64,000 nt of DNA from Methylobacterium thuringiense (GCF_022179645.1 NZ_BPRA01000007.1:51412-115411); one strand, 5' to 3'. Shown: positions 8,502-18,214, counted from the first letter of the stretch. A program made the numbers and translations. Notes: generated by a model not told the origin, from the letters alone.

Positions 8502-8516
8502 GCCCGAAACCGCCCC

Positions 8517-10655
8517 TCAGACCGACCCCACCGTCCGCAGCCGCGCGCGGGAATGGATTTCCGCCTGGCTCATCACCGGCGTCTCGCGGCGGAAGCGCTC
8601 GATGATCGAGCGCACGAAGGGCCGTGACTGCACCGAGGTGACGAGCACCGGCATCTCACCCATGCGCGCGGCCTGCTCGAAGCGGTCGCGCACGGCGTTG
8701 ACGAAGTCCGACAGCTTCGAGGGCTGCATGGCGAGGTAGCGCTCCTCGCGCTCGCCGACGATCGATTCCATGAAGGCCTGCTCCCAGGCTGGCGACAGGG
8801 TGATGATCGGCAGCGTGCCGTCCGGCCCCTGATACTGGGCGCAGATCTGGCGGCCGAGCCGGGCGCGGACATGCTCGACGATATCGCGCGGGTTCTTCAC
8901 GTGGCCGGCGACCTCGGCGATGCCCTCTACGATGGCACCGAGATCGCGGATCGAGACCCGCTCGGACAGGAGCAGCTGCAGCACGCGCTGGATGCCGGTG
9001 GTGGCGATCTGCGCCGGCACGACCTCCTTCACGAGTTCGCCGTGCTCCTTGGAGAGCTCGCGCATCAGCTTCTGGACCTCGACATGGTTCAGGAGTTCCG
9101 AGACATGCGCCTTGATGGTCTCGGTGAGATGCGTCGAGATGACGGTGGCCGCGTCGACCACGGTGTAGCCCTTGAGCTGGGCCTGATCGCGTAAGGAGGC
9201 GTCGATCCAAGTCGCCGGTAGGCCGAAGGTCGGCTCCTGCATGTGCTGGCCCGGCAACTGGACCTGCCCACCCATGGGGTCCATCGCCATGAACTGGCCG
9301 GGGAACACCTGGCCGCTGCCGGCCTCGATCTCCTTGACGCGCACCACGTAGGCGTTGGCGTCGAGGGCCACGTTGTCGAGGATCCGGACCTGCGGCATCA
9401 CGAAGCCGAGTTCGGCCGCGAGCTGCCGGCGCAGGGCTTTGATCTGGTCCGTCAGCCGGTCCTGCCCTTCGCCGTTGACGATGGCGAGGAGCGCGTAGCC
9501 CATCTCCAGCTTGAGGTCGTCGAGCTTGAGCAGGTCGGTGACGGTCTCCTCGGCCGGCGCCGCGCCGGGCAGGGGGGCCGGGGAGCCGTCCGCCTGCACG
9601 GGGGGCGCCTCGCGGTTGGTCTTGGCGATCCGCCAGGCGGCGTAGCCGGCGGCACCGCCGAGGGCGGCAAAGGGCAGCATCGGCATGCCGGGCAGCAGCG
9701 CGATCAGGCCCATGACGCCGGCCGACATGCCGAGCGCCTTCGGGTAGTTCGCGAGCTGCTTGCCCAGCGCCTTGTCGGCCGAGCCGCGCACGCCGGCTTT
9801 CGAGACGAGGATGCCGGCCGCCGTGGAGACGATCAGCGCCGGCACCTGGGAGGCGAGGCCGTCGCCGATGGTGAGTAGCGTGTAGGTCTTGGCGGCCTCG
9901 CCGAAAGCCATGCTCTGCTGCGCGACGCCGATGATGATGCCGCCGACCACGTTGATGCCGGTGATGAGCAGCGCCGCGATCGCGTCGCCGCGCACGAATT
10001 TCGAGGCGCCGTCCATGGCGCCGAAGAACGAGGATTCCTCCTCCAGCGCCGAGCGGCGGGCCTTGGCCGCCTTCTCGTCGATGAGGCCGGCCGAGAGGTC
10101 GGCGTCGATCGCCATCTGCTTGCCGGGCATGGCGTCGAGAGTGAAGCGCGCGGCGACCTCGGCGATGCGGCCCGAGCCCTTGGTGATGACGACGAAGTTC
10201 ACGATGATCAGGATCGCGAACACGATGATCCCGATCACGAAGTTGCCGCCCATCACGAAGTGCCCGAAGGCCTCGATGACGTGGCCGGCCGCCGCCGTGC
10301 CCTCGTGGCCGTGGCCCAGGATCAGCCGGGTCGAGGCGAGGTTCAGCGCCAGCCGCAGCAGGGTCGCGACGAGCAGCAGCGTCGGGAAGACCGTGAATTC
10401 GAGCGGGTTGTCGATGAACAGGCCCGTCATCATGATCAGCACGGACATGATGATCGACACGGCGAGCAGCAGGTCGAGCAGCATCGCCGGCAGCGGGAAG
10501 ATCAGCACCGTCAGGATGCCCATCACCGCGGTGGCGAAGAACAGGTCGGTGCGCCGGCCGAGGGCCTGCCAGTTCGCGCGGGTGGGCAGCGAGAAGCCGC
10601 CGAAGGCGGCGGTGCCGCTTCCGGCGCCGGGAGCGGCGCTCGCGATCTCGCTCAT
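8517..10655 (-). CDS. flhA: Flagellar export gate protein FlhA
   Basis: A 712-residue inner-membrane component of the flagellar type III export gate. The N-terminal half has about eight membrane helices with the family signature RFTLDAMPGKQMAIDADL; the C-terminal half from about residue 350 is the cytosolic ring domain that binds substrates and chaperones. I start at ATG 10655 (MSEIASAAPG); an upstream frame adds ten residues with no support. No other flagellar gene is in the window. A near-consensus CtrA box lies about 75 bp upstream. Confidence 0.97.
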   Translation of the reverse strand: MSEIASAAPGAGSGTAAFGGFSLPTRANWQALGRRTDLFFATAVMGILTVLIFPLPAMLLDLLLAVSIIMSVLIMMTGLFIDNPLEFTVFPTLLLVATLLRLALNLASTRLILGHGHEGTAAAGHVIEAFGHFVMGGNFVIGIIVFAILIIVNFVVITKGSGRIAEVAARFTLDAMPGKQMAIDADLSAGLIDEKAAKARRSALEEESSFFGAMDGASKFVRGDAIAALLITGINVVGGIIIGVAQQSMAFGEAAKTYTLLTIGDGLASQVPALIVSTAAGILVSKAGVRGSADKALGKQLANYPKALGMSAGVMGLIALLPGMPMLPFAALGGAAGYAAWRIAKTNREAPPVQADGSPAPLPGAAPAEETVTDLLKLDDLKLEMGYALLAIVNGEGQDRLTDQIKALRRQLAAELGFVMPQVRILDNVALDANAYVVRVKEIEAGSGQVFPGQFMAMDPMGGQVQLPGQHMQEPTFGLPATWIDASLRDQAQLKGYTVVDAATVISTHLTETIKAHVSELLNHVEVQKLMRELSKEHGELVKEVVPAQIATTGIQRVLQLLLSERVSIRDLGAIVEGIAEVAGHVKNPRDIVEHVRARLGRQICAQYQGPDGTLPIITLSPAWEQAFMESIVGEREERYLAMQPSKLSDFVNAVRDRFEQAARMGEMPVLVTSVQSRPFVRSIIERFRRETPVMSQAEIHSRARLRTVGSV

Positions 10656-10728
10656 GATGGTCTCGACTGCCCCGGGTCCGCGCACTGCGTCGCAGGATCA
10701 CGCCCGGCAAGATTTGCCGGGTGCGTGG

Positions 10729-10744
10729 TTAGCGCTCCGTTAAC
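10729..10744. promoter_or_regulatory. Near-consensus CtrA box upstream of flhA
   Basis: TTAG at 10729-10732, seven bases, then TTAAC at 10740-10744: one mismatch to TTAA-N7-TTAAC. It lies 74 bp upstream of the flhA start and about 95 bp upstream of the divergent stress-type gene. CtrA controls motility genes in alphaproteobacteria, which fits flhA. Confidence 0.5.
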
Positions 10745-10838
10745 GAAAGCCGCGGACGCGCCCCGGAACCGATGCGCCGGGCGGTGGCTTGACCGGACAG
10801 CACCCCGCCAAGCGAACAAGAATTCGAGGAGCCGAGCC

Positions 10839-11528
10839 ATGGCCGCACGCGCCATCACCGCCCTGTTCGACGACTACGAGGAGGCCGCCAAGGCGGTCGA
10901 CCGGATCGAGGCGGAGGGGGTGCCGCATGCCGACATCGCCATCGTCGCGAGCAACGAAGGCGAGCGCCACCTCGGCCGCCTGCCCCCGGTCGCTTCGGCC
11001 TCCCGGCAGGAGAGCGATGCCGCCGACGGCGCCGGGGCCGGCGCGACGGTCGGCACCGTGCTCGGCGGCGGTGCGGGACTCCTGGCCGGGCTCGGCCTGC
11101 TCGCGATCCCCGGCGTCGGGCCGGTGGTGGCGGCGGGCTGGCTCGTCGCGGCGGTGACCGGGGCCGGCATCGGCGCGGCGGCCGGCGGCCTGCTCGGTGC
11201 GCTCACCGGGGCGGGCCTCAGCCAATCCGACGCCGAGACCTATGCCGAGGGCGTGCGCCGCGGCGGCACGCTGGTCACGGTCCGGGCCGAGGACGACAGG
11301 GCCGACCGCGTGATGAGCCTGTTGCGCAAGAGCGGCTCGATCGACCTCGACGAGCGCGCCCAGGGCTGGCGCGCGCAGGGCTGGACCGGCGGCACCGTCG
11401 GCGCGGCCGCCTCGACGGTGCATGACGTCGCCAGCAGCGATCCCCTGGTTCCCGGAACCGAGCCGAGGCCCGCCACGGATCCGGAGACGGCCCCTCCGAC
11501 GCGGCTGCCTCCCGGCGGGATCCGCTGA
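10839..11528 (+). CDS. General stress protein 17M-like membrane-associated protein
   Basis: A 229-residue protein. Residues 1-55 (ITALFDDYEEAAKAVDRIEAEGV and a following ADIAIVAS) resemble the heat-induced stress protein YflT/17M domain. The middle is a Gly/Ala-rich glycine-zipper hydrophobic block (about residues 65-130), then a second alpha-beta half (GGTLVTVRAEDDRADRVMSLLRKSG) and a Pro-rich tail. Start ATG at 10839 has GAGGA eight bases upstream. Likely a stress-related membrane-associated protein; the mechanism is unknown. Confidence 0.7.
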   Translation: MAARAITALFDDYEEAAKAVDRIEAEGVPHADIAIVASNEGERHLGRLPPVASASRQESDAADGAGAGATVGTVLGGGAGLLAGLGLLAIPGVGPVVAAGWLVAAVTGAGIGAAAGGLLGALTGAGLSQSDAETYAEGVRRGGTLVTVRAEDDRADRVMSLLRKSGSIDLDERAQGWRAQGWTGGTVGAAASTVHDVASSDPLVPGTEPRPATDPETAPPTRLPPGGIR

Positions 11529-11626
11529 GGCGACGCCTGCAGGGCCGTTCGCCGCATGCGCGGCGACGCGCAGTCGCGCTTGCCGGCGGCCGATCGGCCC
11601 AAGGCCGAAGTCGGCGACCGTCGGTG

Positions 11627-12868
11627 TTACGTGGTGTACTTGCGAAAGATCACGGCGAGCGCGAAGGCGGCGAGCGAGCCGGCGGCGATCAGGGCGATCA
11701 TCAGCATCCGGCGCGGCTGCGTCGCCGATTCGGCGAGAACCGGCTCGACCACGGTGCTGAAGAACTCGATCTGGCGCGCGGCGACGATGCGGGCGCGCTC
11801 GTTCGCCGAGAGCACCTTGGAGAAGTACTTCTCCGCGTCCATGCGCTCGTTCTCGTAGGCCTCGAACTGCGACATGGCCGCCGAGATCACCTTGCGCTTC
11901 TCGGGGTCGAGGCTCGTCGTCTCGCGCTCGATCCGCGTGATGTTCTCGTCGAGATTGGCGATCTGCGCTTTCATGTCCTGGATGCGGCGCGTTTCCGGCG
12001 CGAGGTCGCGCAGCGACATCGTGAGCTGGACCTGGAGCTCGATCCGGGCCTTGCGCAGCTCGCCGATGATCTTGAGGTTGGCCTCGTTGGTCTTGGAGGC
12101 GTCGAGCATGCCTTCGCGGTTGCGCAGGTCGCGCATGGCGAAGCGGACCTTGTTCATGCGCTCCTCGGCATGGACGAGTTCGCGCTTGCTCTCGGCGAGC
12201 CCGTCGTTGCGCAGCTTCTGCGAGAGCTCGTTCACCTTGCGCTCGCTCTCCTTCATCACCGCCTGGGTGAGCGCGAGCGATTCGTGCGGATCGAAGGCCT
12301 CGACGGTCAGGACGACGATGCCCGAGGACGTCTCGATGCTCGTCTTGACCCGGTCGCGCCAGTATTTGACGAGCTTCTCGATCGGCTTGTCGGCCTTGAA
12401 GCGGGACAGCCAGTCGATGCTGTCGCGCGAGAACATCTCGCGCAGCGGCATCATGCCCTCGATCGTCTCGATCATCGGGCGGCTCTCGATGTAGTTCGAG
12501 GTGATGATCGTGTCCTGGGCGATCATCGCCTTGGGGACGCCGTTGCCGGCGCCGACCTCGTCGGAGGAGGCCTTCTCCGCGCCGCCGATGGCGGGACGGA
12601 TCGCGAAGCGCGCCTCCGTCACGTAGCGGTCGGAGGCGATCAGGCCGAAATACAGCGCCCCGACCAGCGTCGGGACCAGGCAGAGCAGCACGAACAGCGG
12701 CAGCAGCAGCGGGTCGCTCCTGACGTGGCTCTGGTAGGAGCGGATGCCCTTGTTGCGGTCTGCGAAGCGGGAGGCCCGCGCCATCTGCTTCAGGGATTCC
12801 GCGACGGCGTTCGAGCGGTCGGCGGTGGTGAGCGCCTGGCCCTGCGGATTGCGGATCTCGACGGTCAT
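11627..12868 (-). CDS. kpsE: Capsule polysaccharide export inner-membrane protein, KpsE-like
   Basis: A 413-residue polysaccharide co-polymerase type protein. There is one membrane helix near residues 57-78 (LLLPLFVLLCLVPTLVGALY), a long periplasmic coiled-coil region (about 180-350), and a second helix at the C-terminus (MLMIALIAAGSLAAFALAVIF). KpsE links the inner-membrane ABC exporter to the outer-membrane channel in group 2 capsule export. It follows kpsT on the same strand after a 193-bp gap. The permease KpsM and an outer-membrane KpsD are not in this window. Confidence 0.88.
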   Translation of the reverse strand: MTVEIRNPQGQALTTADRSNAVAESLKQMARASRFADRNKGIRSYQSHVRSDPLLLPLFVLLCLVPTLVGALYFGLIASDRYVTEARFAIRPAIGGAEKASSDEVGAGNGVPKAMIAQDTIITSNYIESRPMIETIEGMMPLREMFSRDSIDWLSRFKADKPIEKLVKYWRDRVKTSIETSSGIVVLTVEAFDPHESLALTQAVMKESERKVNELSQKLRNDGLAESKRELVHAEERMNKVRFAMRDLRNREGMLDASKTNEANLKIIGELRKARIELQVQLTMSLRDLAPETRRIQDMKAQIANLDENITRIERETTSLDPEKRKVISAAMSQFEAYENERMDAEKYFSKVLSANERARIVAARQIEFFSTVVEPVLAESATQPRRMLMIALIAAGSLAAFALAVIFRKYTT

Positions 12869-13061
12869 GCGCCTGAATGGTCCGTTCGGTTCGAGGCCCC
12901 GGTCCGCGCGAAGCGGCCCGTCTCCACCTGTCTCACGCTCGCCTCATGGCCGACCCGAACGGCAAAACCGTGGCTGCCCGGGCTCATCGCTCGAAAGCGA
13001 CGCCACCGACTTTCTTGGCCTCGGCCGTCGGCGATCGATAGCGCGGCTTCTCGATCGTCCG

Positions 13062-13715
13062 TCAGTTGTTGAGGCGCCGGTAGGCCTCGATCGCCTCGTT
13101 GACGTCCTCGTACACGATCGCCCGGCCGCCCACGAGGATCAGCGCCTGCGAGCAGTATTCGCGGATTGTCTCCATGCTGTGCGAGATCAGGATGACGTCG
13201 GCGGTCTCGCGGCGCTGGTTGAACACGTCGGCGCAGCGCTTGGCGAAGCGCGCGTCGCCGACGGCCAGCGTTTCGTCGATCAGGTAGCAGTCGAACGGGA
13301 TCGCCATGCTCATCCCGTAGGCGAGGCGCGCGCCCATGCCGGAGGAGTAGGTCTTGATCGGTACGTCGAGATAGCTGCCGAGCTCGGAGAATTCCTCGAC
13401 GAATTCCAGCACCCGGCGCGGGTCCTCGCCATAGATGCGCGCCACGAAGATGATGTTGTCCCGCCCCGTCATGAGCGGGTGGAAGCCGCCGGCGAAGCCC
13501 AGGGGCCAAGACACCCGCAGGCCCCGGTGCACGACGCCGCGGGTCGGTTCCTCGGTCCCGGCGATCAGGCGCATCGTCGTCGACTTGCCGGCGCCGTTGA
13601 TGCCCATGATGCCGTAGCTGGTGCCGGGCTTCAGCGTGAACGACACCCTGTCGAGGATCGTCCGCCGCTGGCCGTTGGTGCGGTAGATCTTGGTGACGTT
13701 CTCGAACCGGATCAC
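13062..13715 (-). CDS. kpsT: Capsule polysaccharide ABC transporter ATPase, KpsT-like
   Basis: A 217-residue ATPase. Walker A is GINGAGKST, the signature motif region is [17 protein letters not shown], Walker B is [12 protein letters not shown], and the switch His is in LISHSM. The short length and [18 protein letters not shown] block are typical of KpsT/Wzt-type polysaccharide exporters. I start at GTG 13715, giving the family's usual length; no ATG fits. Partner kpsE is downstream, but no permease gene is adjacent, so it must be elsewhere. Confidence 0.92.
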   Translation of the reverse strand: MIRFENVTKIYRTNGQRRTILDRVSFTLKPGTSYGIMGINGAGKSTTMRLIAGTEEPTRGVVHRGLRVSWPLGFAGGFHPLMTGRDNIIFVARIYGEDPRRVLEFVEEFSELGSYLDVPIKTYSSGMGARLAYGMSMAIPFDCYLIDETLAVGDARFAKRCADVFNQRRETADVILISHSMETIREYCSQALILVGGRAIVYEDVNEAIEAYRRLNN

Positions 13716-13882
13716 GGTCGCCCGACCCCTACCCTGCCGCGCCGCACGTACCGGCCATACAGGCCGCTCGATCCACCTGGAAAGCGGCGAATCTGAGGAT
13801 CGCCTGCCACGCTTCCAGCCACCGTCGTCCGCGACGCGTCGAGCGCCTTGCCAGCCGTGGCCGCAGCGGGTTACAGGACCCC

Positions 13883-13903
13883 GCCCGCCGTCGAACGGCG
13901 GGC
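13883..13903. terminator. Hairpin just upstream of tRNA-Ser
   Basis: A perfect 8-bp stem (GCCCGCCG with CGGCGGGC) around a TCGAA loop, ending two bases before the tRNA. No T-run follows, so it may be a processing or leader structure rather than a terminator. Confidence 0.35.
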
Positions 13904-13905
13904 TT

Positions 13906-13995
13906 GGAGGGGTGGCCGAGTGGTTGAAGGCGCACGCCTGGAAAGTGTGTATGCGGGAAACCGTATCGCGGGTTCGAATCCCGCCTCCTCCGCCA
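13906..13995 (+). tRNA. tRNA-Ser (anticodon GGA)
   Basis: A 90-base type II tRNA. The acceptor GGAGGGG pairs with CTCCTCC (one G-T), followed by discriminator G and an encoded CCA. The anticodon loop reads CTGGAAA, giving GGA. A long variable arm (TGCGGGAAACCGTA) and a T-arm GCGGGTTCGAATCCCGC are present. The gene looks intact. Confidence 0.95.
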
Positions 13996-14548
13996 CGTTG
14001 TATTGAAATCAAAGGGAAATTCGGCCTGCGCGCGCCGATACCCTATCATCGATGCCCCCGGCAATCCGAATAGCGCGACTCTGCCGCCCGTGGAAGAGCC
14101 TGCGCCCTGCGGCCACCTCGTCTGCGTCGCACGCGAAGTCCCACGCCTTTTCGAGAACGGTTCCGGCCACCATCGGCGTTACAGCCTTGGCGACGCGCGA
14201 CCTCTGGCGCGTCCGTTTCTTCATGGCTCGTTCCGTCTCTGGCCGAGCCGTATCCCCCCTTTCGATCCTGTCGGCGGTTACCGCCGTCGTCTCGCAGCGT
14301 ATCGGCGAGCGCCTGCAGGACGGCATCCGCGAAACCCGGCAGAGCGATCTGCTGCTCATGACATCCCGACTGCGGCTTCCAGCGGACGCTGACGCACGGG
14401 TCGTACGACGCCACACTATTCGCGGCACTCCCGATGATCCTCTGTGACCCGTGTGGAGGCAAATCTGATAAAGTCATTCCCGCAAGAAGGGCATGACCGC
14501 GCCATGCAGGCGAGCTTTATGTCCCCGCGCAAATATGGGTTCGTGATC
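13996..14548. other. Stretch with no confident gene
   Basis: About 550 bases between tRNA-Ser and the IS3 element. The only candidate is a minus-strand frame at 14009-14224 (71 codons, starting MKKRTRQRSRVAKAVTP), a basic protein with no recognised family and a weak ribosome-binding site. I leave it uncalled. Confidence 0.4.
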
Positions 14549-14584
14549 TGATCGGCCCCCACGAGGTGGTCCAAGGGGAAGTTA

Positions 14585-15632
14585 GAGCGTTTTTGGTCTG
14601 TTCTGAATCGATGGGGTGGGGTTCACGCGGCGTCGTTGTGCTGATTCATTGATCGCCCTTGAGAGGGAGCGACGCATGGGACGGCCCTACAGCCAGGATC
14701 TGCGCGAGCGGGTGGTGCAGGCCGCGGCCGCGACCTCGCGGCGCCAGGCGGCGGCGCGGTTCGGTGTCGGCATCGCGACGTCGATCCGCTGGATGGCCGC
14801 GCTGACGACGACCGGGACGGTGGCGGCCCGCCCACAAGGGCGGGCGCGCCGCTCGAAGCTCGATCCGCACGAGGCGTTCCTGCGCGGCCTGATCGACGGA
14901 CAAAAGGATATCACCCTGGAGGAGATGCGTGCCCGGTTGCGGGAGGAGCACGCTCTCACGGTCGGCCTCGGCACCCTGTGGAGCTTCCTCGATGCACGCG
15001 ACCTCACGTACAAAAAAAGACAGCGCACGCCTCCGAGCAAGAACGCCCGGACGTGAAGGCGGCGCGCGAGGCGTGGTTTGCGGATCAGCCCGACCTCGAC
15101 CCGGCCCGCCTCGTGTTCCTCGACGAGACCTGGACCTCCACCAACATGGCCCGCACCCGCGGGCGTGCGCCGCGTGGCGAGCGGCTACGCTCCCCCGTGC
15201 CGCATGGACACTGGAAGACCACGACCTTGGTGGCGGGTCTGCGCCTGTCCGGGATCGCCGCGCCGTTCGTCCTCGACGGGCCGATCAACCGCGACGCCTT
15301 CCAGGCTTACGTCGATCGGGTCCTGGTGCCCGAGCTCATCCCCGGCGACATCGTCGTCATGGACAACCTCGGCAGCCACAAGGGTCCGGCCGTGCGAGCC
15401 GCCATCGAGACGGCTGGCGCGCGGCTGTTGTTCCTCCCGCCCTACAGCCCCGACTTCAACCCGATCGAAATGGCGTTCTCAAAGCTGAAGGCGCTGCTGC
15501 GCAAAGCTGCCGAACGCACCGTCGACGGACTGTGGTCGGCCATCGGACGGCTCATCGACACCGTCACCCCAGACGCGTGCGCCAACTTCTTCAAAGCCGC
15601 AGGATACGAACCGGATTAAACCGAAAACGCTC
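14585..15632 (+). mobile_element. IS630-family element nested in the IS3 element
   Basis: The element begins GAGCGTTTTTGGTCTG and ends, on the other strand, GAGCGTTTTCGGTTTA. It is flanked by TA at 14583-14584 and 15633-15634, the target duplication typical of IS630. It is 1048 bp long and carries one transposase in two frames. It landed at the TA of the IS3 orfB stop region, so joining the flanks restores CACTAA, the likely original end of orfB. Confidence 0.9.
14676..15619 (+). CDS. IS630-family transposase, made by -1 frameshift
   Basis: Two overlapping frames form one transposase. The first (14676-15056) carries an N-terminal helix-turn-helix (PYSQDLRERVVQAA, RRQAAARFGVGIATSIRW). The second, in the -1 frame through to 15619, has the DDE catalytic domain: LDETW, VMDNLGSHKG and NPIEMAFSKLK. 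An A7 run at 15012-15018 is the slippage point; shifting gives YKKKTAHASEQERPDVKAAR. Such A-run slippage is common in IS630 elements, so it may be functional. Start ATG has GAGAGGGA upstream. Confidence 0.88.
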
Positions 15633-16501
15633 TAGTGCACGGTTGGCTGCTCCGTCACAGGTAGCTTGGCCGGCGGGGCTGATCGGGCGAGCGCAGCCGG
15701 CCAAGCGGAGAAGGCTGGCATGAAGACTTCCGGTGCCGGCGGCCGGTATCCCGGCGATGCATGTGGGCGCACGCCGTTGTAGTGACGCCTCCAGCTTTCG
15801 ATCACGATCTGAGCTTACCTGAGTGTGTAAAAGATCTCGCCGTTGAGGAGTTCGTCGAGAAGTCGTGCGTTGAAGCTTTCGACGTAGCCATTCTCCCATA
15901 ATGAGCCTGGCGTAATGTAGGCCGTCTTTGCTCCGACGCCGGTAATCCAAGCTTGGACGGCCTTCGCAACGAACTCCGGCCCGTTATCCGAACGAATATG
16001 GCCAGGTACGCCACGCAGGATGAACAGATCCGAGAGCACGTCGATGACGTCGATCGCCTTTAGCTTGCGGGCGACCCGGATCGCGAGGCATTCGTGCGTG
16101 AACTCATCGACCACGTTGAGCATCCGGATCTTGCGGCCATCCTGCGTGCGGGCCTCGACAAAGTCATACGACCACACGTAATTACGGTGTTCCGGGCGAA
16201 GACGGACGCAGGAGCCGTCGTTGTCCCAGATCCGCCTTCGCTTGGGCTGCTTGGCTGGGACCTTCAGACCCTCACGCCGCCAAATGCGCTCGACGCGCTT
16301 GTCGTTGACGAACCACCCGGCCGCCTTCAGCAACGCGCTGATCTTGCGGTAACTGTCGCGCCCATACTTCTCGGCCAACACCACGAGATCGGACGTCAGC
16401 TCCTCTTCGTCGTCGCGGCCCCGCGGTACCTTACGCTGTGTCGAGCGATGCTGACCGAGCGCCCGACAGGCGCGGCGCTCGGAGACGGTCATCGTCTGCA
16501 T
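15632..16501 (-). pseudogene. IS3 orfB transposase, nonsense-mutated
   Basis: An rve-type DDE integrase: WSYDFVEARTQDGR, IRSDNGPEFVA and GYVESFNARLLDELLNGEIF supply D, D and E. At 15815-15817 an in-frame TAA interrupts FYTLR-stop-AQIVIESWRRHYNG; homologous transposases have Glu there. Past the stop the frame runs on normally (VRPHASPGYRPPAPEVF) to the junction with the IS630 element. The stop removes about 60 residues, so the product is probably dead. Confidence 0.88.
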
Positions 16502-16536
16502 GATGTGCTCGACACAGGCGCGTCGGCGCGCAGGGC

Positions 16537-16827
16537 TCAGAAGTTTCCCCGGGACGCCTCCTGCAGGATGAGCTTGTCGAGGGTGAGATCCGCAATCGCC
16601 TTTCGGAGCCGGGTATTCTCGGTCTCCAAATCCTTCATCCGTCGAACCTGATCCGACTTCAGGCCGCCAAACTCACGCCGCCACCGGTAGTACGTCACTG
16701 AACTCACGCCGAGCGCGCGGACTAAATCTGCAGCGCTCTGGCCCTATGAAATCAGCACATCCGCTTGCCGTAGCTTGGCGACAATCTCCTCGGGCTTCGG
16801 GTGTTTTGCCGTCTTGTCCGTCCTCCA
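16537..16827 (-). pseudogene. IS3 orfA (helix-turn-helix), nonsense-mutated
   Basis: Reads PEEIVAKLRQADVLIS-stop-GQSAADLVRALGVSSVTYYRW, then a leucine-zipper-like LETENTRLRKAIADLTLDK ending at the TGA at 16537-16539. The internal TAG is at 16744-16746 where relatives carry Gln. I see no in-frame ATG at the 5' end, so the start is approximate. Confidence 0.82.
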
Positions 16828-17088
16828 GGCTCAAAAGCCATACCAAAGGGCGGATCATTTCAATGGGGGAGGATCAGATCCCTCGCCGGCATGTCGGAGG
16901 GAGATCCAATGCGTTAAAGTAGGCCGGTCTTCTTGCTCCAGAACAAGCGTATGCTCGCGCTTCCTCCGTTGTCCTTCGGATCGACGGTGAGAGAGGCCGA
17001 GGATTTGTCGGCTGGTTGCCATTGCAGCTTCGAATGGCGCGCCATGGATTTTTACGGCGCACTGTTCGACGGAGCGCGGGTGAAGCCC

Positions 17089-17985
17089 TTACTTCAAACG
17101 GGCTTGCAGGAAAGCTCCGGCGGCGGCGATGGCACGCCGGCCGGCATCCAGCCGAGCATTCCACAAGGGCCAAGCATGGATCATGTGTGGCCAGATTTCG
17201 AGCGTCACGGCGATGTCGGCCGCGCCCATCGCTGCAGCGAGCCGAGTCGCATCGTCGAGCAACGTCTCGTCGGATCCAACCTGTATCAGCGTCGGCGGCA
17301 AGCCGGACAGGTTTGCGAATAGCGGCGACACCAGCGGATCCGCCCTGTCGTGGCCAACCGAGAGATAGGCATCGACGAGCTCGGCGAGATAATGACGCGA
17401 GATCAAGGGATCGACGGTGCTTTTCGCGGCGAGGCTGACGCCCGACAGCGTCAGGTCCGTCCAGGGCGAGATGAGCCAGAGGCAGCCGGGCATTAGCTGC
17501 GAGGCAGTGCGAAGATGCTGGACGAGGGCCAGCGTCAGGCCGCCCCCGGCGCTGTCGCCCGCAACCGCGACCTGCGCCGGATCGAATCCCAGCCGGAGCA
17601 ACCCGGTCCAAACCGAGAGCGCATCGTCGAGTGCGGCCGGGTAGGGATGCTCCGGAGCGCGGCGATAGCCGACCGCCAACGTGCGCGCACCCGCCGCGCG
17701 ACCGGCCTCGGTCACGAGGCGGCGGTGGCTCGCGATGGAGCCGGAACAGTATCCACCCCCGTGGAAGTACACGAGGACCCGTGCCGCATCGGCTCCGGGG
17801 CTCGTCGACCATTCGCAGGGCACTCCGGCGAGGGTTGTGGCTTCCAGAACGATATCCTCGGCGATCGGCCAGACCGATCCGACCTCATCGAGACGAGCCC
17901 GCCGCTCGCTCCATCCCACCGGCCGCGGTTTGGATCCGAGCATCGCGCGAACGGCGTTGAGCTCCTCGATGTCCTTCCCGTTCAT
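17089..17985 (-). CDS. Alpha/beta hydrolase, hormone-sensitive-lipase family esterase
   Basis: A 298-residue esterase. The oxyanion-hole motif is YFHGGGYCSGS, the nucleophile elbow is AVAGDSAGGGLTLAL, the Asp is likely in VGSDETLLDDA and the His in PHMIHAWPLW. GYRRAPEHPYPAALDDA is typical of the family. No signal peptide. It probably hydrolyses short-chain esters; the natural substrate is unknown. Stands alone next to the IS3 element. Confidence 0.9.
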   Translation of the reverse strand: MNGKDIEELNAVRAMLGSKPRPVGWSERRARLDEVGSVWPIAEDIVLEATTLAGVPCEWSTSPGADAARVLVYFHGGGYCSGSIASHRRLVTEAGRAAGARTLAVGYRRAPEHPYPAALDDALSVWTGLLRLGFDPAQVAVAGDSAGGGLTLALVQHLRTASQLMPGCLWLISPWTDLTLSGVSLAAKSTVDPLISRHYLAELVDAYLSVGHDRADPLVSPLFANLSGLPPTLIQVGSDETLLDDATRLAAAMGAADIAVTLEIWPHMIHAWPLWNARLDAGRRAIAAAGAFLQARLK

Positions 17986-18214
17986 GACCCCTCCCTGGCG
18001 TTATGGTCGGCGACGTGTAGTCTCGATTCCGGTCTCGTCATCGTACGTATACGACACCCCTTCAGGCCCGCTGGTTTCAATATTCCGACGACTGCGAAGC
18101 GGGAGTTTTGTGAGAGAAACTTAGCCGATGAGAAGGAACGCGGCTGTTCCGTTCAGCCATCCCTTCGCCTGAAGCGGTCAGTGCAGCCCGCCGTCTCGAT
18201 TCAAAGGATTCCGT

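Larger units (their letters stand above)
14549..16876 (-). mobile_element. IS3-family element, interrupted by an IS630-family element
   Basis: The ends are related inverted repeats: TGATCGGCCCCCACGAGGTG from 14549 inward and, on the other strand from 16876, TGATCCTCCCCCATTGAAAT. Both sides are flanked by GATC (14545-14548 and 16877-16880), a 4-bp target duplication. Without the nested element the IS would be about 1.28 kb, a normal IS3 size. Both reading frames carry nonsense codons, so it is inactive. Confidence 0.88.
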
